This document shows, one piece after another, positions 9,817 to 19,159 of a stretch of 55,121 nt of DNA. Both the position numbers and the translations under genes were made by a program. The stretch comes from Planctomycetota bacterium (GTDB lineage Bacteria > Planctomycetota > MHYJ01 > WSZJ01). The notes under the pieces are model-generated. The model saw only the letters and a program-made list of their open reading frames with translations, was not told the DNA's origin and did not search any database. The stretch spans positions 1 through 55,121 of the forward strand of contig WSZJ01000068.1 in NCBI GenBank assembly GCA_009773755.1, in the 5' to 3' direction. The stretch's first letter is position 1. Each line of letters begins with the position of its first letter.

Positions 9817-10778
9817 CCGACACTCCGCTCCTTGAGCTGCGCGACCTCCACGTCCAGTTCCCGACGTACGACGGGGTGGTGAAGGCCGTCGACGGGGTTT
9901 CGTATTCGATCCCGAGGGGGAAAGTGCTGGGGCTCGTCGGCGAGTCCGGCTGCGGCAAGTCCGTGACCGCCTTCAGCACCCTTCGCCTCATCCAGAATCC
10001 CGGGAAGATCACCGGCGGCGACATTCTGTTCGACGGCCGCTCGCTCCTGAACCTCTCGGAAACCGAGATGCGCGGGATTCGCGGCAACCGGATCTCCATG
10101 ATCTTCCAGGAGCCGATGACGTCGCTCAACCCGGTGTTCACCGTCGGGAACCAGATCGCCGAGGCCGTCGTCCTGCACCAGCGCGTCTCGTGGAAGGAAG
10201 GCCGGAACCGCGCGATCGAAATGCTGCGGCGCGTCAAAATGCCGAACCCCGAGCAGCGCGTGGACGACTACCCGCACCAGATGTCGGGCGGCATGAAGCA
10301 GCGCGTCATGATCGCGATGGCACTCGCGTGCAACCCCAAGCTCCTCATCGCCGACGAGCCTACGACGGCGCTCGACGTCACCATCCAGGCGCAGATCCTC
10401 GACCTCATGCGCGAACTCCAGAGCGAGCTCGGCATGTCCATGCTCTTCATCACCCACGACCTCGGCGTCATCGCCGAAATCGCCGACCACGTCGCCGTCA
10501 TGTACGCGGGAAAGGTCGTCGAGTACGCCCCCGTCGCGGACCTGTTCGCCAACCCCCTCCACCCCTACACCGTCGGCCTCTTCAAGTCCAAACCCCGCAT
10601 GGGCGAACGGCGCGAGTTCCTCGAAGCGATCGAAGGCTCCGTCCCCAATCCGCTCCATTTCCCGACCGGATGCCGCTTCCATCCGCGCTGTCCGAAGTGG
10701 GTCCCTGAGTGCGCCAACAGCGTTCCCGCCCTCCGTGAAATCCGCCGCGGGCATACCGCGGCCTGCATCGTGATCTGA
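9813..10778 (+). CDS. Peptide ABC transporter ATP-binding protein (DppD type)
   Basis: The GTG at 9813 is chosen as start because the family N-terminus ([15 protein letters not shown]) begins there and it overlaps the upstream stop (GTGA). Product 321 residues. Walker A GESGCGKS (about residues 43-50), the Q-loop in [12 protein letters not shown], signature MSGGMKQRV, Walker [14 protein letters not shown] and the switch His in FITHDLGVI are all intact. The C-terminal oligopeptide-transporter region contains the cysteine cluster [14 protein letters not shown], which in this family can hold an iron-sulfur cluster. It pairs with the next gene to form the ATPase heterodimer. Confidence 0.95.
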   Translation: MTDTPLLELRDLHVQFPTYDGVVKAVDGVSYSIPRGKVLGLVGESGCGKSVTAFSTLRLIQNPGKITGGDILFDGRSLLNLSETEMRGIRGNRISMIFQEPMTSLNPVFTVGNQIAEAVVLHQRVSWKEGRNRAIEMLRRVKMPNPEQRVDDYPHQMSGGMKQRVMIAMALACNPKLLIADEPTTALDVTIQAQILDLMRELQSELGMSMLFITHDLGVIAEIADHVAVMYAGKVVEYAPVADLFANPLHPYTVGLFKSKPRMGERREFLEAIEGSVPNPLHFPTGCRFHPRCPKWVPECANSVPALREIRRGHTAACIVI

Positions 10779-10784
10779 GGAAAC

Positions 10785-12272
10785 ATGCCGCTGCTTGAAG
10801 TCAAAGAGCTGGTGAAACACTTCCCCGTGAAGAAGGGCGTCTTCTCTCGGACGGTGGGGCACGTCCGCGCGGTGGACGGGGTGAGTTTTTCGATCGGGGA
10901 GGGGCGGACGCTGGGGCTGGTCGGGGAGTCGGGGTGCGGCAAGACGACGGTGGGGCGGACGCTGCTGCGGCTGATCGAGCCGACGTCCGGGGAAGTCGCG
11001 TTCGAGGGGCGCCACGTGATGCGGCTGGCGGGTGCGGAGCTGAGAGCGATTCGCCGGCACATGCAGATCATCTTCCAGGATCCGTATTCGAGCCTGAATC
11101 CGCGGATGACGGTCGGGTCGATCGTGGAAGAGGGGATGAAGATTCACGGGCTCGGCAACAGCGCCGAGCGCGTCGCGAAGGTGCGCAAGCTGCTGCGCGA
11201 CGTGGGGCTGATGGAGGAGCACATCAACCGGTACCCGCACGAGTTCAGCGGCGGGCAGCGGCAGCGGATCGGGATCGCGCGGGCGCTGGCGGTCGAGCCG
11301 AAATTCATCGTGTGCGACGAGGCGGTGAGCGCACTGGACGTGTCGATCCAGGCGCAGGTCGTCAATCTTCTGGCGCAGATGAAGAAGAACCTCGGCCTCA
11401 GCTACCTTTTTATTTCGCACGACCTGTCCGTCGTCGAGCACATCAGCGACGACGTCGCGGTCATGTACCTCGGCGAAATCGTCGAGACCGCGCCGAAGGA
11501 CGAGATTTTCAGGAACCCGCTGCATCCCTACACGCAGGCCCTGCTTTCCGCGGTGCCGCAGCCCGACCCGGCGAACCGGAAGAACCGGATCATCCTCACC
11601 GGCGACGTCCCCAGTCCCGTCAACCCTCCCAACGGATGCCGTTTCCACCCGCGCTGCCCCAAGGTAATGCCCGAATGCCAGGTGATGGTGCCTCCCGCCT
11701 ATGACATGGGCGGCGGACACGTCGTCCGATGCCTGCTGTACGACCCGAAGTTCGCGGGGCTGCGCCCGACGCCGAATCCCGACCTGATCTCGACGGGGCA
11801 GCTGCAGCCGGGCGTCGCGGAAATGCAGAAGCGCAAGGCGACGGAGGTCGCTCACCCGGCGATCGACCGCGGCACGGTGCGCGATGAGACGCACGGGGCG
11901 CTTCCAGGCGCGGCGTGGCCCAAGCCGCCGAAGAGTCCCGCGGCGGACAGGCCGTTCCAGGAGCCGGGACCGCTCGAGCGGAAACTGCCGTCCAAAGAGG
12001 TGATGGACAAGGCGGTGCGCGTCATCTTCGGGGTCGAGCCGTCTCCGGATGAGCCTGTGATTCCGCCGGACGTCTCCGGTCTCGGCCGGCTTGTTCAGGA
12101 CTTCCCTGTGGACGAGCCGCCCACGACGGAGACGCCGACGCCGATCATCCTGCATCCGCCGGACGCACAGGGAAATCCGAAAAAGCCGACTCGTCTCGAC
12201 GAGGATCCCGAAGAGCCGCCGCCCGGCCCGGGAGATGAACCGCCGACAAAGATCCCGGAATGGCTCCAATAG
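10785..12272 (+). CDS. Peptide ABC transporter ATP-binding protein (DppF type) with proline-rich C-terminal tail
   Basis: 495 residues against about 330 in the family. The first 325 residues are a complete ATPase: Walker [10 protein letters not shown]-loop [10 protein letters not shown], signature FSGGQRQRI, Walker [15 protein letters not shown]-switch FISHDLSVV, and the C-terminal cysteine motif [14 protein letters not shown]. About 160 further residues are low-complexity and rich in Pro, Asp and Glu (for example [17 protein letters not shown]), with one more structured patch ([14 protein letters not shown]). The tail is probably cytoplasmic, disordered and regulatory or protein-binding, which is inference. 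Six nt separate it from the previous gene. The stop codon lies inside a long inverted repeat. Confidence 0.92.
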   Translation: MPLLEVKELVKHFPVKKGVFSRTVGHVRAVDGVSFSIGEGRTLGLVGESGCGKTTVGRTLLRLIEPTSGEVAFEGRHVMRLAGAELRAIRRHMQIIFQDPYSSLNPRMTVGSIVEEGMKIHGLGNSAERVAKVRKLLRDVGLMEEHINRYPHEFSGGQRQRIGIARALAVEPKFIVCDEAVSALDVSIQAQVVNLLAQMKKNLGLSYLFISHDLSVVEHISDDVAVMYLGEIVETAPKDEIFRNPLHPYTQALLSAVPQPDPANRKNRIILTGDVPSPVNPPNGCRFHPRCPKVMPECQVMVPPAYDMGGGHVVRCLLYDPKFAGLRPTPNPDLISTGQLQPGVAEMQKRKATEVAHPAIDRGTVRDETHGALPGAAWPKPPKSPAADRPFQEPGPLERKLPSKEVMDKAVRVIFGVEPSPDEPVIPPDVSGLGRLVQDFPVDEPPTTETPTPIILHPPDAQGNPKKPTRLDEDPEEPPPGPGDEPPTKIPEWLQ

Positions 12273-12398
12273 ACAGCTCGAAGTGGTCCGGTTCGGCGCA
12301 CGTCCGGACTCGCGCGAACATTGAGATGGACGCAGGGAGTTGTGACGGCGCGCTTCGCCGGACGCGCGCCGAACCAGATCACTTCGAGCCGTCTATTG
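12267..12398. repeat. Imperfect 41-bp inverted repeat with 50-nt spacer
   Basis: Left arm 12267-12307 and right arm 12358-12398 are reverse complements except at four positions, one of which would form a G-T wobble. The left arm begins with the last codons and stop of the upstream ATPase gene (CAATAG). The arms read CAATAGAC, GCTCGAAGTG and GGTTCGGCGC in order. The element could act as a terminator hairpin for the transporter operon, or be a small palindromic mobile element that inserted at the gene end and now supplies its stop codon. Confidence 0.7.
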
Positions 12399-12414
12399 AG
12401 AAAGGCCGACGACC

Positions 12415-14086
12415 GTGAGGCCGAAGAGAAATCAGGACATCTTCCGCGCCGCTATGAGGGCGTCGGCCTTCTCGTTGATGCTGGTGCAGGGAAACTCTTT
12501 TGCCGAAGACGCGCCAACGTACAGGCGATTCGCTGATGCTTCGCGCGACCTCGCGGCGCGGGTCGCGGGTTCAGGGGGAGCGGCGAAGTCCGGCGTCATC
12601 GGAAAATCCTCCGAAGGTCGCGACCTCCTGCTGATAACCATCGGCACGGGGGAGAGGTTGGAAACGCGTCCCGCGCTTCTTGTGGTCGCGGGCGTCGAGG
12701 GAGACGGGATCGCGGGTTGCGAAATGGCGGCGGCGTTCGCGACGGAACTGATGGCGGCGACGGACGAGAGGACGCGGAAGCTGCTCGCGGAGCGGACGGT
12801 GTACGTGATTGCCCGGCTCAACCCGGACGGCGTCGAGCGGTGTTTCGATGCGGTGAAGCAACAGACCACAGGGGCAGCGGCGAAGTGGGACGAGGACAAG
12901 GACGGGGCGGACGACGAGGACGGTTCCGACGATCTCGACGGGGACGGGATGATCCTGATGATGCGCGTCGAGGACGCGGCGGGGGAATGGGTCGCCGACG
13001 AGAAGGACGCAGGGTTCATGCGGAAGCCCGACGCGGTACGAGGGGAGCACGGCGCCTGGCGGCTGCTGGCCGAGGGGAAGGACGACGACGGCGACGGCGC
13101 GTGGAACGAGGACGGCGCCGGTGGCGTGGACCTGAACTCGAATTTCCCGTGGAACTACCGCTTCCACTCGAGCCGCGCCGGCGTTTATCAGCTCTGCGAA
13201 GTGGAGAGCCGGGCGCTCGCGGAATTCGTCGCCGCGCACCCGAACATCGAAGCGGCGTTCACGTTCGCCTCGAACGACAACCTGATCCGTCAGGTGGCGC
13301 CCGTGCCGCCGCCGCACCCGCTTCCCGAGCCGGCGAGCCCGGTGATGGCGCTGGATGCGGGGGACGTGCTGCCGCTGGCGAATCTGGCGGAGAACTATCG
13401 CGCGAAATTCGGTGGGGCTGCGCGAAGGCGGGGTCGCCGAATGGCTGTACTTCCATTGGGGGATCCTTTCGCTCGGCGGGCCGGGGTGGAGCGTTCCGTG
13501 GAAGGCGGCGGCGGATCTCAAAGGGCTTGCCCATGAGGACGGGCCGGGGCGGGAAGCGCGATGGGCGTTCCGGTGGATGCGCGAGAACCGCGCGGGGGAG
13601 TGGGTCGAATGGCACGCGGTGCAGCACCCGGATTTCCCGGGGAAGAAGGTCGAGATCGGCGGCTGGAAACCGTACTCGACGATTCTGCCGCCGGCGGGAG
13701 AGCTGGAAGCGCTTTCCGCGAAGCACGGCGCTTTCCTGCGGGACGTTCTCGACGCGTTTCCGCGGATTGCGGTGAAGGGACTCGCGGCGAAGAAACTGGA
13801 CGCGGCGCTCTGGGAAATCACGGCGACGGTCGCGAACGAGGGCGCGCTCCCCACGGCGCTGCGCCAGGGAGTGCGGACGCATCGGGCGCGGGCGGTGAGG
13901 GTCGACTTCGTCTCAGACAAGGGCACGCTGACGGCGGGAGACAAGGTGACGCTGGTACCAACGCTGGCAGCGGGGGCCGTGAAGGAAATGAAGTGGGTCG
14001 TGCATGCGGCCGAGGGCTCGGAAGTCGAGATCAAGGCCGAAACCGATCGCGCAGGCATCTCGTCCGCCAGATTGCTGCTGAAATGA
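12415..14086 (+). pseudogene. M14-family carboxypeptidase-like protein, frameshifted and without zinc ligands
   Basis: Start GTG at 12415 with signal-like N-terminus. The frame runs to about 13411 (FGG) and the homologous sequence continues one frame over (LREGGVAEWLYFHWGI) to the TGA at 14084-14086, so one extra base lies in or near the G-run at 13411-13417. Joined, the protein is about 556 residues, like its neighbour at 14148. Compared with that neighbour, HGNE is replaced by EGDG, the arginine/asparagine motif DPNRNW by DLNSNF, and the third-ligand SYHN by FASN. All M14 zinc ligands are therefore missing even before the frameshift. Acidic loops (DEDGSDDLDGDG) are kept. It may be a catalytically inactive paralog; the frameshift is real decay or a base error. 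Confidence 0.75.
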
Positions 14087-14147
14087 CAACGACGCACGTC
14101 TCTGCCAGCCTTCGCCAGCCTCCGCCCGCCCGCGAGGATCGACACTC

Positions 14148-15878
14148 ATGAAATTGGCGATCACCGTGCTCCTGTTATTTCCCCTCGCCTCCTTCGCTGA
14201 GGACGACCTTGGCGCGCTGGGCGCGCCTCCGAACCCGAAGGTCGACGTGCGGTGGAACCGCTTCTACGACACGAAAGAACTCGGCGAGATTCTCGACCGG
14301 CTCGGAGCGGCGTTCCCCGGGCTGACGAAGCTCCACACGATCGGGACGTCGGTGGGTGGCCGCTCGATCCGGGGCATCGAGATCACGAGCCATTCGAAGG
14401 GGGACCCGGCGCGGAAGGCGGGGTTCTACATCGACGGAAACATCCACGGGAACGAGGTGCAGGGGGCGGAGGCGGCGCTCTACACGGCGTGGTACCTGCT
14501 GGAGAACTACGGGCGTGTCGCGAAAGTCACGGAGTTGGTGGACGAGCGCGTTTTCTACATCTTTCCGACGATAAACCCCGATGGGCGCGACGCGTTCCTG
14601 CTTTCCCCGAACACGGCGCACTCGCTGCGGGGCGGATTGAAACCGTGGGACAACGATGGCGACGGCCGGTCGGACGAGGACGGGTTCGACGACCTGGACG
14701 GGGACGGGAACATCGTGCAGATGCGGCGCCGGAATCCGCACGGGCGGTGGAAGGCGCACGCGCAGGAGCCGAGGCTGTTGGTTCCGTGCGAGCCGGACGA
14801 GGAAGGCGAATTCGAGCGGCTTGACGAAGAGGGGCTGGACAACGACGGCGACGGTCAGGTGAACGAGGACGGCCCGGGCGGATACGACCCGAACCGGAAC
14901 TGGCCGACGGACTGGCAGCCGCCGTACGTGCAGCACGGCGCGCACGACTTCCCGCTCTCGCTTCCCGAGGATCGCGCGGTCGCCCGCTTCTGGATGGCGC
15001 GGCCGAACCTGGCCGGCGCGCAGAGCTACCACAACGCCGGCGGGATGATCCTTCGGTCGCCGGGACAGCAGGGCGGGCACGTGCCGGAGAGGGACGCGGC
15101 GCTGTACGACGTGATCGGGAGGAAGGGCGAGCAGATGCTCCCGGGGTACAAGTACATGATCATCTGGAAGGACCTCTACACGGTCTGGGGCGGCGAAGTC
15201 GACTGGTTCTACTTCGGGCGCGGCGTCGTGACGTTCACGAACGAACTCTGGACCGAGGCGAACCTGTTCCGGACGGCGAGCGCCGGGCTGTTCGCCGACA
15301 CGAAGGAAGACCGGGCGAAGTTCAACAAGCTCCTCCTGATGAAGGACGCGTTCGTGGAGTGGAAGGCTTTCAAGCACCCGACCTACGGCGACATCGAGAT
15401 CGGCGGGTTCAAAAAAAACTTCGGCCGAACGCCGCCGTCGTTCCTGCTGGAAGAGGAGTGCCACCGCAACATGGCGTTCACCCTCTACCACGCCGACCAG
15501 ATGCCGCGGCTGTCGCTCGATGCGCCGGCGGTCCGCGCGCTCGGCGACGGGCTGTACGCGGTGCGCGTGTCGGCGCGAAATGCGAGGATGATCCCTTCCC
15601 GCACTGCGATTGACGTCGCTTCCCGGATTTCAAAGCCTGACGAGCTCACCATCGCCGGCGACGGCGTCACTGCGTTGTCGGCCGGCATCGTCAAGGACAA
15701 GGACTTCAACCGGGTCGAGCCGGTGGCCGGTAAGCCGTCGCGCATCCGTGTGGATTCGGTGCCCGGGATGGGAGAGACGACGGTGGAGTGGGTGGTCAAG
15801 GGAAGCGGCGTCTTTCGCGTGACGCTCGATTCGGTGAAGGGCGGGCGAGTGGAAGTGGCGGCTGAGATTCCGAAGTAG
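14148..15878 (+). CDS. M14-family zinc carboxypeptidase, secreted
   Basis: 576 residues with a type I signal peptide (MKLAITVLLLFPLASFAE) and GAGG upstream of the ATG. Zinc site HGNE (about residue 101) with the third ligand His in SYHNAGG, the substrate-binding Arg in DPNRNWP, and a candidate catalytic Glu in FTNELWTE. The Zn-peptidase fold carries calcium-loop-like inserts (DGDGRSDEDG, DDLDGDGN and DNDGDGQVNEDG). The C-terminal part (about 470-576) is beta-rich. It would trim C-terminal residues from peptides outside the cytoplasm, which fits its place downstream of a peptide importer. The functional link is inference. Confidence 0.88.
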   Translation: MKLAITVLLLFPLASFAEDDLGALGAPPNPKVDVRWNRFYDTKELGEILDRLGAAFPGLTKLHTIGTSVGGRSIRGIEITSHSKGDPARKAGFYIDGNIHGNEVQGAEAALYTAWYLLENYGRVAKVTELVDERVFYIFPTINPDGRDAFLLSPNTAHSLRGGLKPWDNDGDGRSDEDGFDDLDGDGNIVQMRRRNPHGRWKAHAQEPRLLVPCEPDEEGEFERLDEEGLDNDGDGQVNEDGPGGYDPNRNWPTDWQPPYVQHGAHDFPLSLPEDRAVARFWMARPNLAGAQSYHNAGGMILRSPGQQGGHVPERDAALYDVIGRKGEQMLPGYKYMIIWKDLYTVWGGEVDWFYFGRGVVTFTNELWTEANLFRTASAGLFADTKEDRAKFNKLLLMKDAFVEWKAFKHPTYGDIEIGGFKKNFGRTPPSFLLEEECHRNMAFTLYHADQMPRLSLDAPAVRALGDGLYAVRVSARNARMIPSRTAIDVASRISKPDELTIAGDGVTALSAGIVKDKDFNRVEPVAGKPSRIRVDSVPGMGETTVEWVVKGSGVFRVTLDSVKGGRVEVAAEIPK

Positions 15879-16244
15879 GAATCGGTCAGGGTGGTGAAAG
15901 CCTTCGAAGCCACGAATCTCTCATCTGAATCCGTCGTCGTGATCCGAGGTGCATCCGTGCAGGACCATCCGCGCAATCGCTGTTTCTCAATCCATCTCCA
16001 TCCCTTTCAGATTGTCGTTCGGAGGCGAGAATTCGTGAGGCTGCCGATCCGGGGATAGAGATGGATGGAGACCGGGATTTCGCGGATTGTTCTGCACGGA
16101 TGCACCCCGGATAACGTCCACGGATGCAGAGAGAGGATTCCTCATGGCGAGGCTCTTCTTCTTTGGCGCGTCGCGGATCCATGACACGCTCAATTCCGCC
16201 CCCGACCGCTGGTAGAGTGCAGCCCACGTCGCCCGGAGCCTTCC
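15879..16244. other. 366-nt intergenic region without a gene
   Basis: It contains the long inverted repeat listed separately and, at 16213-16218, a TAGAGT hexamer that could be a weak -10 for the kinase gene. No coding frame in it has credible composition or a start signal. Confidence 0.6.
15942..16112. repeat. Long imperfect inverted repeat (about 58-bp arms) with TGCATCCGTGCAG core
   Basis: Arm 15942-16001 and arm 16055-16112 are reverse complements over most of their length. The shared core is GTGCATCCGTGCAG, followed by AATCCGCG-like and CCATCTC blocks, with about ten mismatches and a 2-nt gap. The spacer is 53 nt. The ATCCGTG/ATCCGCG vocabulary resembles interspersed palindromic repeats seen in many environmental genomes. 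It could be a miniature transposable element or a bidirectional terminator remnant. Confidence 0.65.
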
Positions 16245-18650
16245 ATGCACTTCGAACACGAACTCCTCTTCGCACTCGTCGCGGTCGACCGCGGACGCTG
16301 CACTCCGGGCCAGGTCGTGCAGGCGTTCGTGACGTGGCTGAATGAGCTCGACGCCGCGCGTCTGACGCCCGACGCGAAGGTCCAGAGCCTCTCGAGCCGG
16401 ATCGCGCGCGAGTCTTCCATGTCCGAAGCCGACAACACCGCGATGCTCGAGACCGTCAAGGGAGGCGCGGCGCTTCCGCACTTCGAGAAGTCCCTTCGCT
16501 CCACGCTCCTCTCGCTGCGGCCCCCGGGCGAGATCGCCGCATGGCTCCGGACGTACGGCGCGGGAGGCTCCCCCGATCCGACATTCGAGCCTGCGCCCCG
16601 CGAGCAGCGCTATCTGCTCGGAGCCGAAATCGCCCGCGGCGGCCTGGGCCGAGTCGTCGAAGCGCGCGATCGCGACCTCGACCGCGAAATCGCGGTGAAA
16701 GTGCTGCTCGAGGGAAATTCGCGGACGGTGGTAGAGCGCTTCCTGCGCGAAGCGCGCATCATGGCCCGCCTTGACCATCCGAATATCGTCCCGGTGCACG
16801 ATGTCGGCGTGGTGCCGGGGCAGAACGGTTCGAAGCAGATGTACCTGTGCATGAAGCGGGTGCGCGGTCGGGATCTGCTGAGCCTGTTGCGCGCGATGGC
16901 GGCGGGGGAGGCCGGCGTGCGCGAGGCGTGGTCGCGCACGCGACTGCTGGGCGTCTTCCAGGGAGTGTGCCAGGGGATGGCGTATGCGCACGCGCAGGGA
17001 GTGGTGCACCGCGATCTCAAGCCCGGCAACGTGATGATCGGCGACTTCGGCGAGACGTACATCGTGGACTGGGGATTGGCCAAGCGGCTCGGCGAGGCCG
17101 AACCTGCGCCCGCCGCTGAGGCCGGCGGCAGCCGCTCGCAAGGATGGGGAGACGGCGACGTGACGTCGCTCACCCTCGTCGGACAGGTTATCGGCACCCC
17201 TGCCTACATGCCGCCCGAGCAGGCGCAGGGCCGGCTCGCCGAGGTCGACGCTCTCGGCGACGTGTATTCGCTCGGCGCGATCCTCTTCGCCATCCTTACC
17301 TGGCGGGCGCCGTTCGAGGGCGCAAGCGCCAAAGTCCTCGCGGACGTCATCGCAGGGAATCTGCAGCCGCCGTCGAAGCGCGTCGAGGCGGCGCACGTGC
17401 TCGGCCGTCCGGCTCCGGAACCCGTTCCGGCGACGCTCGAGGCGATCTGCCTGCGCGCAATGTCGCGCGAAAAGGGAAGCCGGCACGCTTCGGCCCGGGA
17501 ACTGCATGACGAGATCCAGACGTACCTCGACGGCGCCCGGGAGCGCGAGAAGCGCACCGCGGAGGCGTCGCAGCGGAGCGCGGAGGGGCTCAGGCAGCTG
17601 AAGAGATATCTCGAGTTGAGCGCGGAAGGCCGTGCTCTTCACGACGAATCCGAGGCTCTCTCCCTCCGCTACGGATCGGCGACGGCCGAAGAGCGTGCCG
17701 CGATCTGGTCGATGGAATCCCGGATTGAGACGCTGACGGAGGATGGCATGGAGGCCTGGTCGAAGTCCTCTGTGGAATTCAGCCGCGCGCTCGAGGCCGA
17801 TCCCGACTGGCGGGAAGCGCTGGACGGACGATGTGAGCTGATCGTCGAGCGCGTGCTGGAAGCGGAGCGAAAGCGCGACCGTCAGGAGGAAATGATTCAG
17901 CGCCGGGCGCTGGCGCAGGCGGACAGGTTTGGCACGTACCGGCTCAAGCTCGAGGCGCCGGGCACGCTGACACTGCGGGCGTTCGCGTACTCCTGCGACT
18001 GCCTGCGTCCGGTGACGGAGAAGGGCTTCCGCGTGGAATTCGACGATTCGACGCCGGTGGCCTGGGTGGACGGCCGCCCGAGGCCGGATCTCGCCGTGAG
18101 TTACGCGGGACAGCCGGTTCCGGTAACCCGTATTTCGCCCGGGACTGCGCGGTGGGGCCACCGGCCCGACTGCCCCCGGGAAGAACTGCGAGGCACGGAG
18201 GTCCGGATCCGCCGCTTCGAGGAACGCGAACGGAGGCTGGTCCCGGGCGCGGAACTGCGGCTGGGCGTGACGCCGATCGAGAACCTCGAGCTTCCGCCGG
18301 GCTCTTGGCGCTGCGAGATTATTCCGCCCGCCGGCTCGGGCCTTGCGCCGGCGATCGTGCCAGTGCGCGTGGAACGGGCGGGCCGGTGGTCGCAGGACGT
18401 CGTCCTCTACCCGGCCGACCGGATCCCCACGGGTTTTCATTTCGTCCCCGGTGGCCCCTTCGTCTTCGGCGGCACCTGGGCCGGAGGAAACGCGCACCGG
18501 ACCGTCTGCACGCAGGACGTCTTCGTCTCGCGCTTCCACGTCACTTTCGGCGAGTACCTCGAGTTCCTCAATGCGCTCACGGCAGCGGGGCGCGCGGAGG
18601 AAGCGGCGGGCGTGCAGCCGCGGAGCACCGAAGGGCCGTACCTTTCATGA
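16245..18650 (+). CDS. Ser/Thr protein kinase fused to N-terminal half of an FGE-sulfatase fold
   Basis: 801 residues to a TGA at 18648-18650. Residues 1-120 form an alpha-helical N-domain of the kind that precedes planctomycete kinases. The kinase domain (about 125-425) has the glycine loop EIARGGLGRVVEARD, the lysine in IAVKVL, the catalytic loop HRDLKPGNVM and DWG in place of DFG. A charged helical/coiled-coil region (about 430-560) and a beta-rich segment follow, then the start of an FGE-like domain (FHFVPGGPFVFGG). No membrane helix is seen. The FGE part breaks at TGA, but its second half continues at once in the -1 frame (next entry), so the protein is probably one chain of about 960 residues. 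Confidence 0.85.
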   Translation: MHFEHELLFALVAVDRGRCTPGQVVQAFVTWLNELDAARLTPDAKVQSLSSRIARESSMSEADNTAMLETVKGGAALPHFEKSLRSTLLSLRPPGEIAAWLRTYGAGGSPDPTFEPAPREQRYLLGAEIARGGLGRVVEARDRDLDREIAVKVLLEGNSRTVVERFLREARIMARLDHPNIVPVHDVGVVPGQNGSKQMYLCMKRVRGRDLLSLLRAMAAGEAGVREAWSRTRLLGVFQGVCQGMAYAHAQGVVHRDLKPGNVMIGDFGETYIVDWGLAKRLGEAEPAPAAEAGGSRSQGWGDGDVTSLTLVGQVIGTPAYMPPEQAQGRLAEVDALGDVYSLGAILFAILTWRAPFEGASAKVLADVIAGNLQPPSKRVEAAHVLGRPAPEPVPATLEAICLRAMSREKGSRHASARELHDEIQTYLDGAREREKRTAEASQRSAEGLRQLKRYLELSAEGRALHDESEALSLRYGSATAEERAAIWSMESRIETLTEDGMEAWSKSSVEFSRALEADPDWREALDGRCELIVERVLEAERKRDRQEEMIQRRALAQADRFGTYRLKLEAPGTLTLRAFAYSCDCLRPVTEKGFRVEFDDSTPVAWVDGRPRPDLAVSYAGQPVPVTRISPGTARWGHRPDCPREELRGTEVRIRRFEERERRLVPGAELRLGVTPIENLELPPGSWRCEIIPPAGSGLAPAIVPVRVERAGRWSQDVVLYPADRIPTGFHFVPGGPFVFGGTWAGGNAHRTVCTQDVFVSRFHVTFGEYLEFLNALTAAGRAEEAAGVQPRSTEGPYLS

Positions 18651-19126
18651 ACACGAAACTGCCGTGGGATGCGAATTGGCCCGTCTTCGGCATTGCCTGG
18701 CCCGACGCGCTCGCGTACGCGGCGTGGCGGTCCGTCCGCGACGGCCGCGTCTACCGCCTGCTGCACGAGGAGGAGTACGAGAAGTCGTCGCGCGGCGTCG
18801 ACGGCCGCACGTTTTCGTTCGGCAACCGGTACGAACCCGGTTTTTCCCATACCGCCGTCTCCGACTCGGCCTATTTCGGCCCTCGCCCCGTCGGGACGTT
18901 CCTCGCCGACGAGTCGCCCTACGGCGTGCGCGACACGAACGGAGGCGTCTCGTCCTGGGGCTTCAACCATGGTTACGAGCAGTTCCGCGGCAGCCGCTCC
19001 ACCCGCGGCGGTTCCTGGACCTTCGGCTTTGCGCGCTGCACCAGCGCGGCCCGCGGCGGCTCCATGCCCACGAAGTTCGGCGAACATCTGGGAATGCGCC
19101 TCGCCGCGTGCCCGATCGCATTCTGA
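18647..19126 (+). CDS. C-terminal half of the FGE-sulfatase domain, out of frame with the kinase
   Basis: 159 residues from an ATG that overlaps the kinase stop (ATGA). The sequence is the C-terminal half of a formylglycine-generating-enzyme-like fold: WPVFGIAWPDALAYAAWRS, then YRLLHEEEYEKSSRG, then the conserved end RGGSWTFGFARCTSAARGG and GMRLA. The homologous domain is split mid-fold, so either one T was lost from the run at 18643-18645 or translation shifts frame here. The ATGA overlap would also permit coupled re-initiation giving two separate half-domains. Which is true cannot be settled from this sequence. FGE-like domains in such kinases usually act as binding modules and not enzymes. 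Confidence 0.7.
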   Translation: MNTKLPWDANWPVFGIAWPDALAYAAWRSVRDGRVYRLLHEEEYEKSSRGVDGRTFSFGNRYEPGFSHTAVSDSAYFGPRPVGTFLADESPYGVRDTNGGVSSWGFNHGYEQFRGSRSTRGGSWTFGFARCTSAARGGSMPTKFGEHLGMRLAACPIAF

Positions 19127-19159
19127 ACCCGCAAGGGCTGTCGAGCGATCAACCCGGAC

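Noticed and set aside
16245-19126. Reading the FGE part as an active sulfatase-modifying enzyme
   Set aside because: It is fused to a kinase, no sulfatase gene is present in the window, and I could not locate the catalytic cysteine pair.
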